Source: VRUE01 sp963780815 (lineage in GTDB: Bacteria > Actinomycetota > Thermoleophilia > Solirubrobacterales > 70-9). From it: a DNA stretch of 64,000 nucleotides. The translations under genes and the position numbers were made by a program. Each line of letters opens with the position of its first letter. Position 1 is the first letter of the stretch. Under the pieces are notes generated by a model. The model searched no databases, had not been told where the DNA came from, and saw nothing but the letters and a program-made list of their open reading frames with translations. Below, one piece after another: positions 1 through 7,585 of the stretch. The stretch spans positions 55,881 to 119,880 of the forward strand of contig CAWADG010000007.1 in NCBI GenBank assembly GCA_963780815.1, read 5' to 3'.

Positions 1-255
1 CAGGCCTCATAGCCGGCGCCGCAGTGGCAGCGCCCGCCTTCCCGGGCAGCGCAACCCTTCGAGTGAAGCTTCCGGATGCCCTCGGCCATTCAGGACTCGC
101 CACCCGGGGGTGTGGATTCGCTTACTTCAGAAGGGCCAGGATCGAGATGAAAGCGCTCGGCCAACTGCCAGGAACGCCCGACCGATGGCGCGGAAGGGCT
201 TGCTGAGTGCCCTGGTGATGGGCATGCGGCGACCCTACCAACCAGTCGACTCGCG

Positions 256-447
256 GTGCGAACCTCGATGGCAGCGCTGCTTTCCGCCGCAGCCTTTGTC
301 GTCGCTCTTGCACCGGCCGCGACCGCGAACCCGTCGCCGCCGACCGAAGGCGGCAATGGCGCCGGTAAATCCGGCCAATGCACGGGCAAGAACTCGGAAC
401 GCCCGGCCTCGTGCAAGAGCCAGGGCGGCCCCGGCAACCAGCCATAA
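256..447 (+). CDS. Small secreted peptide
   Basis: 63 residues from a GTG start. Residues 1-24 form a typical signal peptide (basic start, Ala/Val/Leu core, Ala-Thr-Ala before the likely cleavage site). The mature part is short, Gly/Ser/Pro-rich and has two cysteines. No family was recognised. The signal peptide is the main support. An adjacent ATG 12 bases downstream would also give a secreted product. Several overlapping reading frames are open here, so the gene is plausible but not certain. Confidence 0.45.
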   Translation: MRTSMAALLSAAAFVVALAPAATANPSPPTEGGNGAGKSGQCTGKNSERPASCKSQGGPGNQP

Positions 448-577
448 GCAAGTCCACCGGGCGGGGTCCGCAGACCGCCTGCGGGCTCTGCTCGGTCCTC
501 TCCTGTTGGCCGCCTCGCCAGCTCTGGCGATCCCTGTGCGTCCAAGACATCGCCGACTCGATCCCTAGCCTCCATGT

Positions 578-775
578 ATTAAGCCGTACATAGTCGTACT
601 CCACGCCGACGCTGAGACTGAGATCAGAACTGATGTCGTGGAGGCCGAATCTCATGAGGGGGCGGCCCAGCGGGTGAATATGAGAAGTGGAGACCCGCCC
701 GGCTCGGTTTACTCGGTCGTGGCCTACGGTGGGCCAGACTCGGCGCTCACCGTCACCATCGGATGGCCGATCTAA
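578..775 (+). pseudogene. Small hypothetical ORF without a canonical start
   Basis: An open frame runs from a TAG at 566 to a TAA at 773 and translates from 581 as KPYIVVLHADAETEIRTDV and onward to VTIGWPI, which reads like a real small soluble protein. There is no ATG, GTG or TTG at its natural beginning. The codon where Met would be expected is ATT (578). The first ordinary start is a GTG near 640, which would cut away half of the frame. It is either a gene remnant, an ATT-initiated gene, or chance; no clear Shine-Dalgarno supports ATT. The stretches 448-577 and 776-858 show nothing else. Confidence 0.3.
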
Positions 776-858
776 GACCCGCCCGACTGATCTCGGAGCC
801 ACCTCAACTCAACTACGTCCCCTAGGCATTCCGGCGACTTCAGGACTGCCGGGAGGCG

Positions 859-1257
859 CTAGATGAAGTACATCCCGGCGCCGGCCTCCTCGGCTTCGCG
901 GCGGGCGACTTCGGCGATCGTCGTTTGGCCGAAGACCTTGCGCAGGGAGGCGACGCCCTCGGCCCAGATGCCGCCGGCCTCTTCGGCCTCCTGGCCGATC
1001 TTCCCGTCGAGGGTCTGGACGACCTCGAGGACGGTGATTTCGTCGGCCGGCCGGGAGAGCGTGTAGCCGCCTTTCATCCCCCGGTGGGAGGTCAGGAGGC
1101 CGGCTCGGCGGAGGGTCGAGAAGAGCTGCTCGAGGAACTGCTCCGGCATCCCGCGGCGCTCGGCGACCTCTTTGATCGGCACCGGCCGCTCTCCCGAGCG
1201 GGCCAGCTCGGCCATCGCGACGACGGCGTAGCGGGACTTCGAGGTGATCGAGATCAC
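859..1257 (-). CDS. Rrf2-family transcriptional regulator
   Basis: 132 residues from a GTG start at 1257. I chose it because the family's conserved beginning (ISITSKSRYAVVAMAELA) follows directly; the longer upstream frame is non-homologous. The winged helix-turn-helix covers residues 1-65 (IKEVAERRGMPEQFLEQLF, then LLTSHRGMKGGYTLSRP). The cysteine triad that binds an iron-sulfur cluster in IscR/NsrR is absent, so this is probably a cluster-free member sensing something else, as CymR does. It is divergent from the response regulator at 1308, 50 bases apart, so the two may share a control region. Confidence 0.85.
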   Translation of the reverse strand: MISITSKSRYAVVAMAELARSGERPVPIKEVAERRGMPEQFLEQLFSTLRRAGLLTSHRGMKGGYTLSRPADEITVLEVVQTLDGKIGQEAEEAGGIWAEGVASLRKVFGQTTIAEVARREAEEAGAGMYFI

Positions 1258-1307
1258 TCCGTCTTTTCTACCGCACGGGGCGGACCCGGCTCGGCTAGGA
1301 TCGAGCT

Positions 1308-1934
1308 TTGGGTTCCGAGCGCCCACATTGCCTCGTGATCGACGGACACCCGCTGGTTCGCCTCGGAGTGCGCGAAGCGCTGGGGGAAGGCTTCCAGGTC
1401 TACGAGAGCGCCAATCGCACCGAGGGGATCGACCTGATCCGGGACGTCGGCAGCATCGACGTCGCGATCGTCGACATGCGCCCCTGTCTGCCCGCAAACC
1501 GCCACGCCGAGCCGACCGGCCGGGACGCGATCCGGGCGCTGCACCAGGCCGAGCCGGGGATGGGCATCGTCGCCCACGGCGAGGTCCCCGAGCGCTATAT
1601 CGCCAACGCCGCCCTGCAGGCGGGGGCCACCGCCTATGTGGCCCGCACCGCGCGCCCCGATGACCTGCGGCGGGCCGTGCAGGCCGCGGTCGACCAGGAA
1701 CGGTTCGTCGACCCGGCGGTGCCGCCGAAAGGCAGTCGCGGCCAGGTCACCCGCCGCCAGCGCCAGATCCTGCAGCTGCTCGCCGACGGCGGCTCGACGA
1801 CGGCCGCCGCCCGCGACCTCGGGCTCAGCGAGGAAACGGTCAAGACCCACACCAGGAACGCCCTCGCCCGGCTCGGCGCCCGCAACCGCACCCACGCGGT
1901 CGCGATCGCCCTCCGCGAGTCGCTGATCGAGTAG
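1308..1934 (+). CDS. Atypical NarL/FixJ-type response regulator (LuxR HTH)
   Basis: 208 residues from TTG; GTG at 1335 is an alternative. Residues 1-130 are a receiver-like domain. The phospho-acceptor Asp is present (VAIVDMRP), but the usual Asp-Asp pair is reduced to one Asp (VIDGHPLVR), the receiver Lys is replaced by Arg (AYVARTARP), and there is a Pro-rich insertion after the acceptor. Residues 145-205 form a LuxR helix-turn-helix (LTRRQ-like VTRRQRQILQLLADG, then LSEETVKTHTRNALARLGA). No histidine kinase is adjacent. It may act without classical phosphorylation; that is inference from the missing residues. Confidence 0.8.
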   Translation: MGSERPHCLVIDGHPLVRLGVREALGEGFQVYESANRTEGIDLIRDVGSIDVAIVDMRPCLPANRHAEPTGRDAIRALHQAEPGMGIVAHGEVPERYIANAALQAGATAYVARTARPDDLRRAVQAAVDQERFVDPAVPPKGSRGQVTRRQRQILQLLADGGSTTAAARDLGLSEETVKTHTRNALARLGARNRTHAVAIALRESLIE

Positions 1935-2039
1935 CGCTCGCGGCACTGTTTAGCGAGCATCGAAATCTGATTCTCTGCGAGCGGCGCCGATATGACGCAT
2001 CGCCGCCGCCCGCGGACGCGAAGCGGAGCAGGCGGCGGT

Positions 2040-3197
2040 TTAAATCCAGCCGTGCTCGCGGGCGGTGAGGACAGCCTGGGCGCGGTCGACCGCGCCGATC
2101 TTGCCGTAGACGTTGTGGAGGTGGGTGCGGATCGTCGAGACCGAGAGCTGCATCTCGCCGGCGATCTGCTTGTAGACCATCCCGTCGGAGAGGTAGCGGA
2201 GGACGTCCAGCTCGCGAGTCGAGAGCGGGCACGGCTCGGCCATCCGCTGCCCCTCCTGGCGGGGGTAGGGAAGCTCGTAGAGGAGCTCGCGCACGCCCTC
2301 GGGCTCGAGCCCGCAGCGCTTGGCGACGGCGCGCAGGCGCTCCGGGCTCGCCGCCTCGCCCTGCGAGTAGTGGGCGACCATGTCGGCTGTCGCGACCATC
2401 GCCGCCAGGCCGTCGGCATCTTCCGCGTGATGGCGCTCGATCGCGACCGCGATTCGCTGCGGCACGTTCCAGCGCCGGGCGAGGACCCCGCCGACCAGGG
2501 CATGGTCGATGCCGAGCTGATCGCGTTCCTCGCGGAGCCGGTGCTCGGGGGTGTAGGCGACGGCGTCGAAGTAGCTGTGGTGGCCGGGGTGAAGCTTGGA
2601 GATGACGAGCCGGCCGACGTCGTGGAGGAGCGCTGCGACCGCGAGCTCGTCGCGCTCGGGCCAGCCGACCGCGCGGCCGATCAGCTCGGCCGCCTGCTGG
2701 GTCGCCCTGGCGTGGACGCGGAACCGCTCTGGGCGGAGCTCCCAGCCTCCGTTGGACTCGAAGAAATCGAAGACGGGCGAGGTGCCGGCGATCGCCAGCA
2801 CGCCCGAAGGCCTCAGCACTTCGACCGCCGCCGGGATCGTCGCGACATCACCGGACCCGGCGCGGTTTGCGAACCGCAGGACCGAGATCGTCAGGGCGAC
2901 GTCGGACTCGACCGCATCGACGAGGTCGCCGATCCGCGGGGTGTCCGCGGTCGCAGCCTCGAGAACCCTGGTGCGGGCCTCGACCAGCGCCGGAAACCGC
3001 TCGACCGCCTCGAACGCGGTCGCAAGGCGCGCACCGGGGGCCGCGGCCGCTTTGGACCCGGTTTCATCGCTTGCTCTGGGTTTCGGAATGCTGGTCGAGT
3101 TCGATCGGGCCAATTTGCGCCCTCCGCGAATCTCATCGGCAAAAGAGGACGCTCGGTTTAGAACGAGCGTCCACATAAATGGGGACATTCCGCTCAT
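2040..3197 (-). CDS. HDOD-domain protein with C-terminal LuxR HTH
   Basis: 385 residues if the first start is used; the first 50 are low-complexity and the true start could lie further in. An HDOD/HD-like domain spans about residues 55-290, with an HD-type motif AALLHDVGRLVISKLHP and a later ERHHAEDADG. A LuxR-type helix-turn-helix occupies the last 65 residues (LSTRELDVLRYLSDGM, then LSVSTIRTHLHNVYGKIGA). HDOD proteins are usually signalling scaffolds, so here DNA binding is coupled to an HD-type sensor. It converges with the response regulator at 1934; the 105 bases between them hold no gene. Confidence 0.8.
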   Translation of the reverse strand: MSGMSPFMWTLVLNRASSFADEIRGGRKLARSNSTSIPKPRASDETGSKAAAAPGARLATAFEAVERFPALVEARTRVLEAATADTPRIGDLVDAVESDVALTISVLRFANRAGSGDVATIPAAVEVLRPSGVLAIAGTSPVFDFFESNGGWELRPERFRVHARATQQAAELIGRAVGWPERDELAVAALLHDVGRLVISKLHPGHHSYFDAVAYTPEHRLREERDQLGIDHALVGGVLARRWNVPQRIAVAIERHHAEDADGLAAMVATADMVAHYSQGEAASPERLRAVAKRCGLEPEGVRELLYELPYPRQEGQRMAEPCPLSTRELDVLRYLSDGMVYKQIAGEMQLSVSTIRTHLHNVYGKIGAVDRAQAVLTAREHGWI

Positions 3198-3251
3198 TCG
3201 TTATACACAGCGGACTGCCGCCGCGTTCACTCTTGTCCCTCCGGTCGCAGC

Positions 3252-4601
3252 TCAAGCGCCGAGGCGGGCGAGGGCGGCGTCGAGCCGAGCCAGCGTCTCC
3301 TCGCGACCGAGCGCCGCCACCGATTCGAAGATCCCCGGTGACACGGTGGTTCCGGTGATCGCGACCCGGATCGGCTGGTAGAGCTTGCCGGCGCCGACGC
3401 CGAGCCGCTCGGGAAGGGGGCTGAGGGCCTCCTCGACCGCGGTCGCGCCGAACCCCTCGCTGGCGGCGAGCGCCTCGCGTGCCGCTCCGAGCAGGGTCGG
3501 GGCGTTCTCCTTCATCGTCTTGCGCCAGGCCTTCTCGTCCGAGACCGGGGGCTCGAACAGGAACCTGACCAGCGGCCAGACCTCCTCCAGGGTCTGCGCT
3601 TTCTCCTGGACGATCTCGCAGGCGACCCGGAGCCGGTCGTCTACCTCGCGGCCGAGGTGGCGGCCGACCGCCGCGGTGTAGTCGTCGAGCGGCATCTCCC
3701 GCATGTAGCGGCCGTTGATCCAGCGCAGCTTCTTCTCGTCGAAGATCGCGGCGGCACGGCCGACGTCCTCGACCCTGAACCGCCGCACCAGCTCCTCGGT
3801 CGACATCAGGGTCGAGTCGTCGTCGGCGCCCCAGCCGAGCAGGGCGAGGTAGTTGCGGACTGCGGCCGGGAGGTAGCCGGCCTCGCGCAGCTCCTGGACC
3901 GAGGCGGCGCCGTGGCGCTTGGAGAGCTTGCGGCCGTCGGGGCCGTGCAGGAGCGGCAGATGCGCGTAGCGGGGCGGCTCGTGGCCGAGCGCCTCGAGCA
4001 CCAGGAGCTGCTTCGGCGTATTCGAGAGGTGATCGTCGCCGCGGACGACGTCTGTGATCCCCATCTCGGCGTCGTCGACCGCGACGGCGAAGTTGTAGAG
4101 GACGGTGCCGTCGCCGCGGGCGATGACGAAGTCGTCGTGGCTTCGGTTCGGGAAGCTGACCGGCCCCCGGATCGTGTCGTGGACGACCGTCTCCCCCTCG
4201 TCCGGAACGCGGAGGCGGACGGCGGCGGCCGGGTCCTCGGCGGCGACGCCGCGGTAGCCGCGGTCGGCGCCATGCTCGGCCTTCCAGGCCTCGACGTCCT
4301 TGGCGGTGGCGGGGTCGCGGTAGGCCGCGCCGGACTCCAGCAGGCGGCCCAGCGCCTCCTGGTGCCTGGCGCTCCGGTCGGCCTGCGAAACCGGGCCCTC
4401 GTCCCAGTCGAGCTCGAGCCAGCCCATCGCGTCGAGGATCTGCTCGACGTTCTCCGGCGTCGAGCGCTCGCGGTCGGTGTCCTCGATCCGCAGGACCAGC
4501 TCGCCGTCGGAGTGGCGAGCGGCGAGCCAGTTGTAGAGGGCGGTGCGGGCGCCGCCGATGTGCAGCGCCCCGGTCGGCGAGGGGGCGAACCGGACCCGCA
4601 T
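3252..4601 (-). CDS. gltX: Glutamyl-tRNA synthetase
   Basis: 449 residues from ATG at 4601 (MRVRFAPSPTG); a GTG 12 bases upstream overlaps the preceding gene. Class I aminoacyl-tRNA synthetase that charges tRNA-Glu (or both Glu and Gln tRNAs in organisms using the amidotransferase route). The HIGH-type motif is at residues 7-19 (PSPTGALHIGGA) and the KMSKS-type motif KLSKRHG near residue 240. Length is close to the normal 450-490. The start lies 2 bases after the stop of the thioredoxin-fold gene, so the three genes 5430-3252 look like one transcript. Confidence 0.95.
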   Translation of the reverse strand: MRVRFAPSPTGALHIGGARTALYNWLAARHSDGELVLRIEDTDRERSTPENVEQILDAMGWLELDWDEGPVSQADRSARHQEALGRLLESGAAYRDPATAKDVEAWKAEHGADRGYRGVAAEDPAAAVRLRVPDEGETVVHDTIRGPVSFPNRSHDDFVIARGDGTVLYNFAVAVDDAEMGITDVVRGDDHLSNTPKQLLVLEALGHEPPRYAHLPLLHGPDGRKLSKRHGAASVQELREAGYLPAAVRNYLALLGWGADDDSTLMSTEELVRRFRVEDVGRAAAIFDEKKLRWINGRYMREMPLDDYTAAVGRHLGREVDDRLRVACEIVQEKAQTLEEVWPLVRFLFEPPVSDEKAWRKTMKENAPTLLGAAREALAASEGFGATAVEEALSPLPERLGVGAGKLYQPIRVAITGTTVSPGIFESVAALGREETLARLDAALARLGA

Positions 4602-4603
4602 CG

Positions 4604-5110
4604 CTACCGCCACTTGATCGTGCAGCCGACCGCGTCGGTCCGCGGCCGCGGGACGTCATCGCCGTCGAGGACGGCATCGAGCGCGTCGCGGACCCACTCG
4701 GCGTCGCGCGATGTGTCCTCGTAGTCGCCGTCGGGGGCGCCCTCGTATCGGACCTCGAGGCCGGAGTCGAGTACGAAGACATGCGGCGTCCTCTCGGCAC
4801 CCCAGCCGCGGGCGACCTCCTGGCTCTCGTCGTGGAGGTACGGGTGCGGCCAGTCCTCGGCCGCGACGCGCTCGGCCATCGCCGCGAACGAGTCGGCCGG
4901 ATAGCGCTCGCCGTCGTTCGAGTTGATCGCCAGGGTGCGGACCCCGCGTCCGGCGTACTCGCGCGAGACCGCGTGCATCCGGTCCTCCCAGGCGAGGGCG
5001 TACGGGCAGTGGTTGCAGGTCCAGTAGACGACGGTGGCCGCGGCGCCCGACCCGGACAGGGAGTGGCTGGAGCCGTCGGTGGCCGGCAGCTCGAAGTCCG
5101 GAGCGCTCAT
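4604..5110 (-). CDS. Thioredoxin-fold (AhpC/TSA-like) redox protein
   Basis: 168 residues from ATG. After MSAPDFELPATDGSSHSL comes a TlpA/AhpC-type thioredoxin fold with the active motif CNHCPY (WTCNHCPYALAW) and a cis-Pro loop near ERTPHVFVLD. The family resembles small peroxiredoxin or thiol-disulfide proteins. No signal peptide is seen, so it is cytoplasmic. Its ATG overlaps the stop of the upstream gene by four bases (ATGA), suggesting coupled translation. The exact substrate cannot be read from sequence. Confidence 0.8.
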   Translation of the reverse strand: MSAPDFELPATDGSSHSLSGSGAAATVVYWTCNHCPYALAWEDRMHAVSREYAGRGVRTLAINSNDGERYPADSFAAMAERVAAEDWPHPYLHDESQEVARGWGAERTPHVFVLDSGLEVRYEGAPDGDYEDTSRDAEWVRDALDAVLDGDDVPRPRTDAVGCTIKWR

Positions 5111-5430
5111 GCTCGGGAACCTAGCGCCGCGCGCAGATCCTCGGGGTCGGGGAGCGGCGAGGGGCGGCCGTCGCGGCGGCGGTAGACCCTGCAGGTCATC
5201 GGCGAGTTTGCGGTCGGGCCCGCCTCGGCGACATCGGCGCCGTCGACCCTGATCGTCGGCGAGCCGGGGAAGGACTCGCGCACGGCGTCGTCCTCGGTCT
5301 CGATCTCGTGCATCTCGATCCCGCCGGGGTCGAGGCCGAGCTCCTCCATCGCCTCGCGCAGCTCGGCGAGCCCCCGCTCCCACGCGGGGCAGCCGCTCCA
5401 CCAGAGGAACTCGACACGGGGCTCCGCCAT
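5107..5430 (-). CDS. Small thioredoxin-like protein with one active-site Cys
   Basis: 107 residues from ATG at 5430 (MAEPRVEFLWWSGCPAW). The beta-strand, Cys, helix start matches thioredoxin-like folds. Only the first Cys of the usual CxxC is present (SGCPAWERG), followed by a cis-Pro-like SPTIRVDG segment and a second Cys near the C-terminus (MTCRVYRR). Similar small proteins are often annotated as alkylmercury lyase-like or glutaredoxin-like. It is translationally coupled to the thioredoxin-fold gene downstream, which suggests a redox partnership. Function is not established. Confidence 0.6.
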   Translation of the reverse strand: MAEPRVEFLWWSGCPAWERGLAELREAMEELGLDPGGIEMHEIETEDDAVRESFPGSPTIRVDGADVAEAGPTANSPMTCRVYRRRDGRPSPLPDPEDLRAALGSRA

Positions 5431-5455
5431 CGCTCTGAGCTTAGAGTGCAATCCC

Positions 5456-6319
5456 ATGCTGATCGGAGCGCACGTCTCGACCGCCGGCGGGCTGGCGAAC
5501 GCGATCGAGCGCGGGACCGAGCTCGGCTGCGAATCGATCCAGATCTTCAACCAGAGCCCGCGGATGTGGCGTCCCACCCGCTACGGCGACGATGACTTCG
5601 CGGCGTTCCGCGAGGCGATGGACCGCTCGCCGGTCGACGCTGTCGTGATCCACGCCGTCTATCTGATCAATTGCGCGACGAAGGACAGGGAGCTGCGGAA
5701 AAAATCGCTCGCCTCTCTGACCCACGCGGTGCGGACCGGCGACGGGATCGGCGCCGCCGGCGTCGTCCTCCACCCCGGCGCCCAGAAAGGCGAGCCGTTG
5801 GGTGCCTCGATGAAGCGGGCGGCAAAGGTGATCGCCGCCGCCCTCGAGGACAGCGAGGGCTGCCCGCTGCTGCTCGAGCAGACCGCCGGCCACAAAGGTC
5901 TCCTCGGCCGCGACTTCGACCAGACGGCGGAGCTGATCGAGCTGGCCGGGAGCGGCAAGCGCCTCGGGCTCTGCCTCGATTCCTGCCACCTCTTCGTTCA
6001 GGGCTACGACGTCACCGACCCCGCCCACCTGAGCGAGATCGTCGACGAAGCCGACGCCAAGGTCGGACTCGAGCGGCTCCGCTGCCTCCACGTCAACGAC
6101 GCCGCAGCACCGCTGGGGTCATGCCGCGACCGCCACGCCAATATCGGCAAGGGCGAGATGGGCAAAGGCGGCCTCGCCGCGTTCCTCTCCGAGCCGCGGT
6201 TCGAGGGCCTGCCGGCGACGCTCGAGACCCCGGGGCCGCGCAAGAAAGGCCCCGACCGCAAAGAAGTCCAGGCCGCCAAGAGGCTCCGCAAGGCCGGCCT
6301 GAAGAAGCGCCGCGCCTGA
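5456..6319 (+). CDS. nfo: Endonuclease IV (AP endonuclease)
   Basis: 287 residues from ATG. Zn-dependent TIM-barrel enzyme that cuts abasic sites in base-excision repair. Visible signatures are GAHVSTAGGL at the N-terminus, the QIFNQSPRMW segment, metal ligands in VVLHPGAQKG, LLLEQTAGHKG, CLDSCHLFVQGYD and CLHVNDA, and ETPGP near the end. Length fits the family (about 280). It is divergent from the redox/gltX genes, only 25 bases from the start at 5430. The displaced tail of the acyl-CoA dehydrogenase gene begins 36 bases beyond its stop. Confidence 0.95.
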   Translation: MLIGAHVSTAGGLANAIERGTELGCESIQIFNQSPRMWRPTRYGDDDFAAFREAMDRSPVDAVVIHAVYLINCATKDRELRKKSLASLTHAVRTGDGIGAAGVVLHPGAQKGEPLGASMKRAAKVIAAALEDSEGCPLLLEQTAGHKGLLGRDFDQTAELIELAGSGKRLGLCLDSCHLFVQGYDVTDPAHLSEIVDEADAKVGLERLRCLHVNDAAAPLGSCRDRHANIGKGEMGKGGLAAFLSEPRFEGLPATLETPGPRKKGPDRKEVQAAKRLRKAGLKKRRA

Positions 6320-6355
6320 GCCCGGTCCTCGAACAGTTTCGGTGGCGCCGCCGCG

Positions 6356-6437
6356 CTACCTGATCTGCATGCCCGATATCGCACGCGAGATGACCAGGCG
6401 CTGGATCTCGGAGGTGCCCTCGAAGATCGTGTAGATC
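6356..6437 (-). pseudogene. Displaced original 3' end of the acyl-CoA dehydrogenase gene
   Basis: In the frame that stops at 6356 this stretch encodes IYTIFEGTSEIQRLVISRA and on to GMQIR, exactly the last 26 residues of the dehydrogenase at 7586-8878. The first 45 bases (6393-6437) are identical to the copy in the live gene. The remaining 13 codons (stop included) encode the same residues but nine use different synonymous codons. This is what remains of the chromosomal gene end after an integrative element landed and supplied its own replacement tail. It has no promoter or start of its own. Confidence 0.85.
6393..6437 (+). repeat. 45-bp direct repeat, left copy (att-like)
   Basis: Identical over 45 bases to 7623-7667. 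It lies within the displaced dehydrogenase tail and marks the left attachment site of the element. Confidence 0.9.
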
Positions 6438-6566
6438 GCTGCCACAGGCACGAATGGCAGCCTAGAGCCAAGAACGCCCCTGTCCGCCCCTGTCGGCCTC
6501 TCCTGACCAAAGGGCCTACTGGCGCACAAAGCTGGCGCGCAGGTTGGTCCCTCAGCCCTCGCCGCC

Positions 6567-6923
6567 CTAGCGCTTCGCAATGAACAGGATCACCTCCATG
6601 ATCGCTAGGTGGAGAGCGTCGGCATCGTCCTGCCTCTTTTCAATTGCCTGGATGCTTTCCATGACGACACGCATCAAATCGCGCATCGAAGCCTCAGCCT
6701 GTCGGCGGGCGACCTTGTTCTCTTTCTTCGCCGCCTCCAGCGGAGTCTCAGGGGGAGGCTCTAAATCAGCTACCCGATCATCCGACGCCAACAGCTGCTC
6801 CGAAAGCTCGCGCAGCCGGTTCAGTCCGGCCCCCACCTGGTCGCGAGCCGCCGTTGAAACTGCGGAGTAGTCGCGCCATCGCTCAGCGGCCTCTTGGAGG
6901 CGTTCGATCGGATCGTCTGCCAT
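6567..6923 (-). CDS. Hypothetical coiled-coil protein in the mini-element
   Basis: 118 residues from ATG at 6923 (MADDPIERLQEAAERWRDYS). It is mostly charged amphipathic helix with heptad-like spacing, no membrane segment and no recognised domain. It sits inside the integrative-element relic, convergent with the integrase remnant, and may be old cargo. The frame is intact, which says little about use. Confidence 0.5.
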   Translation of the reverse strand: MADDPIERLQEAAERWRDYSAVSTAARDQVGAGLNRLRELSEQLLASDDRVADLEPPPETPLEAAKKENKVARRQAEASMRDLMRVVMESIQAIEKRQDDADALHLAIMEVILFIAKR

Positions 6924-7004
6924 CAGGTGCAGATCATGTCTGCCGGCCCGGTCGCCGTTGCCTTTCCGCCCGTCGCGGCGGCGATGATGCCCGCCGATCC
7001 GATC

Positions 7005-7466
7005 AAACCCAAGACCAAGACCTCGATCAGGTCGGTGCCGTTGCGGGCTGGCCTCCGCGATCGTCTGCTTACCCTGAAGAGCCAAGACCTCCGCGCTGAC
7101 GATGAACTTGTCTTTGGCCCTGACGGGGAGCGGCCCTTTGTCTCCAAGGTCCTCCAGGAACGGGCCGACAGGGCCTGGAAAGCGGCGGGCCTGGAGCGGA
7201 TCACCTACCACGGCTGCCGCCACAGCTTCGCCTCGCATTCCATCGCCGCCGGGGTGGACTTCAAGCGGCTGTCCACCTACATGGGCCACGCCAGTATCTC
7301 GATCACCATCGACCTCTACGGCCACCTGATGCCAGGGCATGGCGCCGAGTTCACGGCTCAGCTGGACGCCTTTGAGGCAGCCCAGGAGGCCAAGGCAGCC
7401 GACGCCCTCAGCGCCGCTGACACCGCCGCTGACGGCCTCTCCCTGGTCGCTGAGAACCCCGCCTAG
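7005..7466 (+). pseudogene. Tyrosine recombinase, catalytic C-terminal half only
   Basis: From KPKTKTSIRSVPL onward the frame matches the core of phage-type integrases: box II with HGCRHSFASH (the HxxR pair), then MGHASISITIDLYGHLM with the His and catalytic Tyr. The N-terminal arm-binding and SAM-like domains, and the first catalytic Arg (box I), are missing. The frame upstream of 7005 is not integrase-like, so the gene was cut, not merely mis-started. It resembles the integrase at 44.4-45.8 kb in its C-terminal signature but is clearly a different lineage. Confidence 0.8.
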
Positions 7467-7585
7467 AAGGGTCTGGGGGTCTGCGCTGGCGCAATTTTTG
7501 GCGCGCAGGCCCCCATTTGCCCTCCGACCTGATCGGCGCTGGCGACCCTCCCCCACCGGCTGCCAGCGGAAACCGCTGCAAATCG

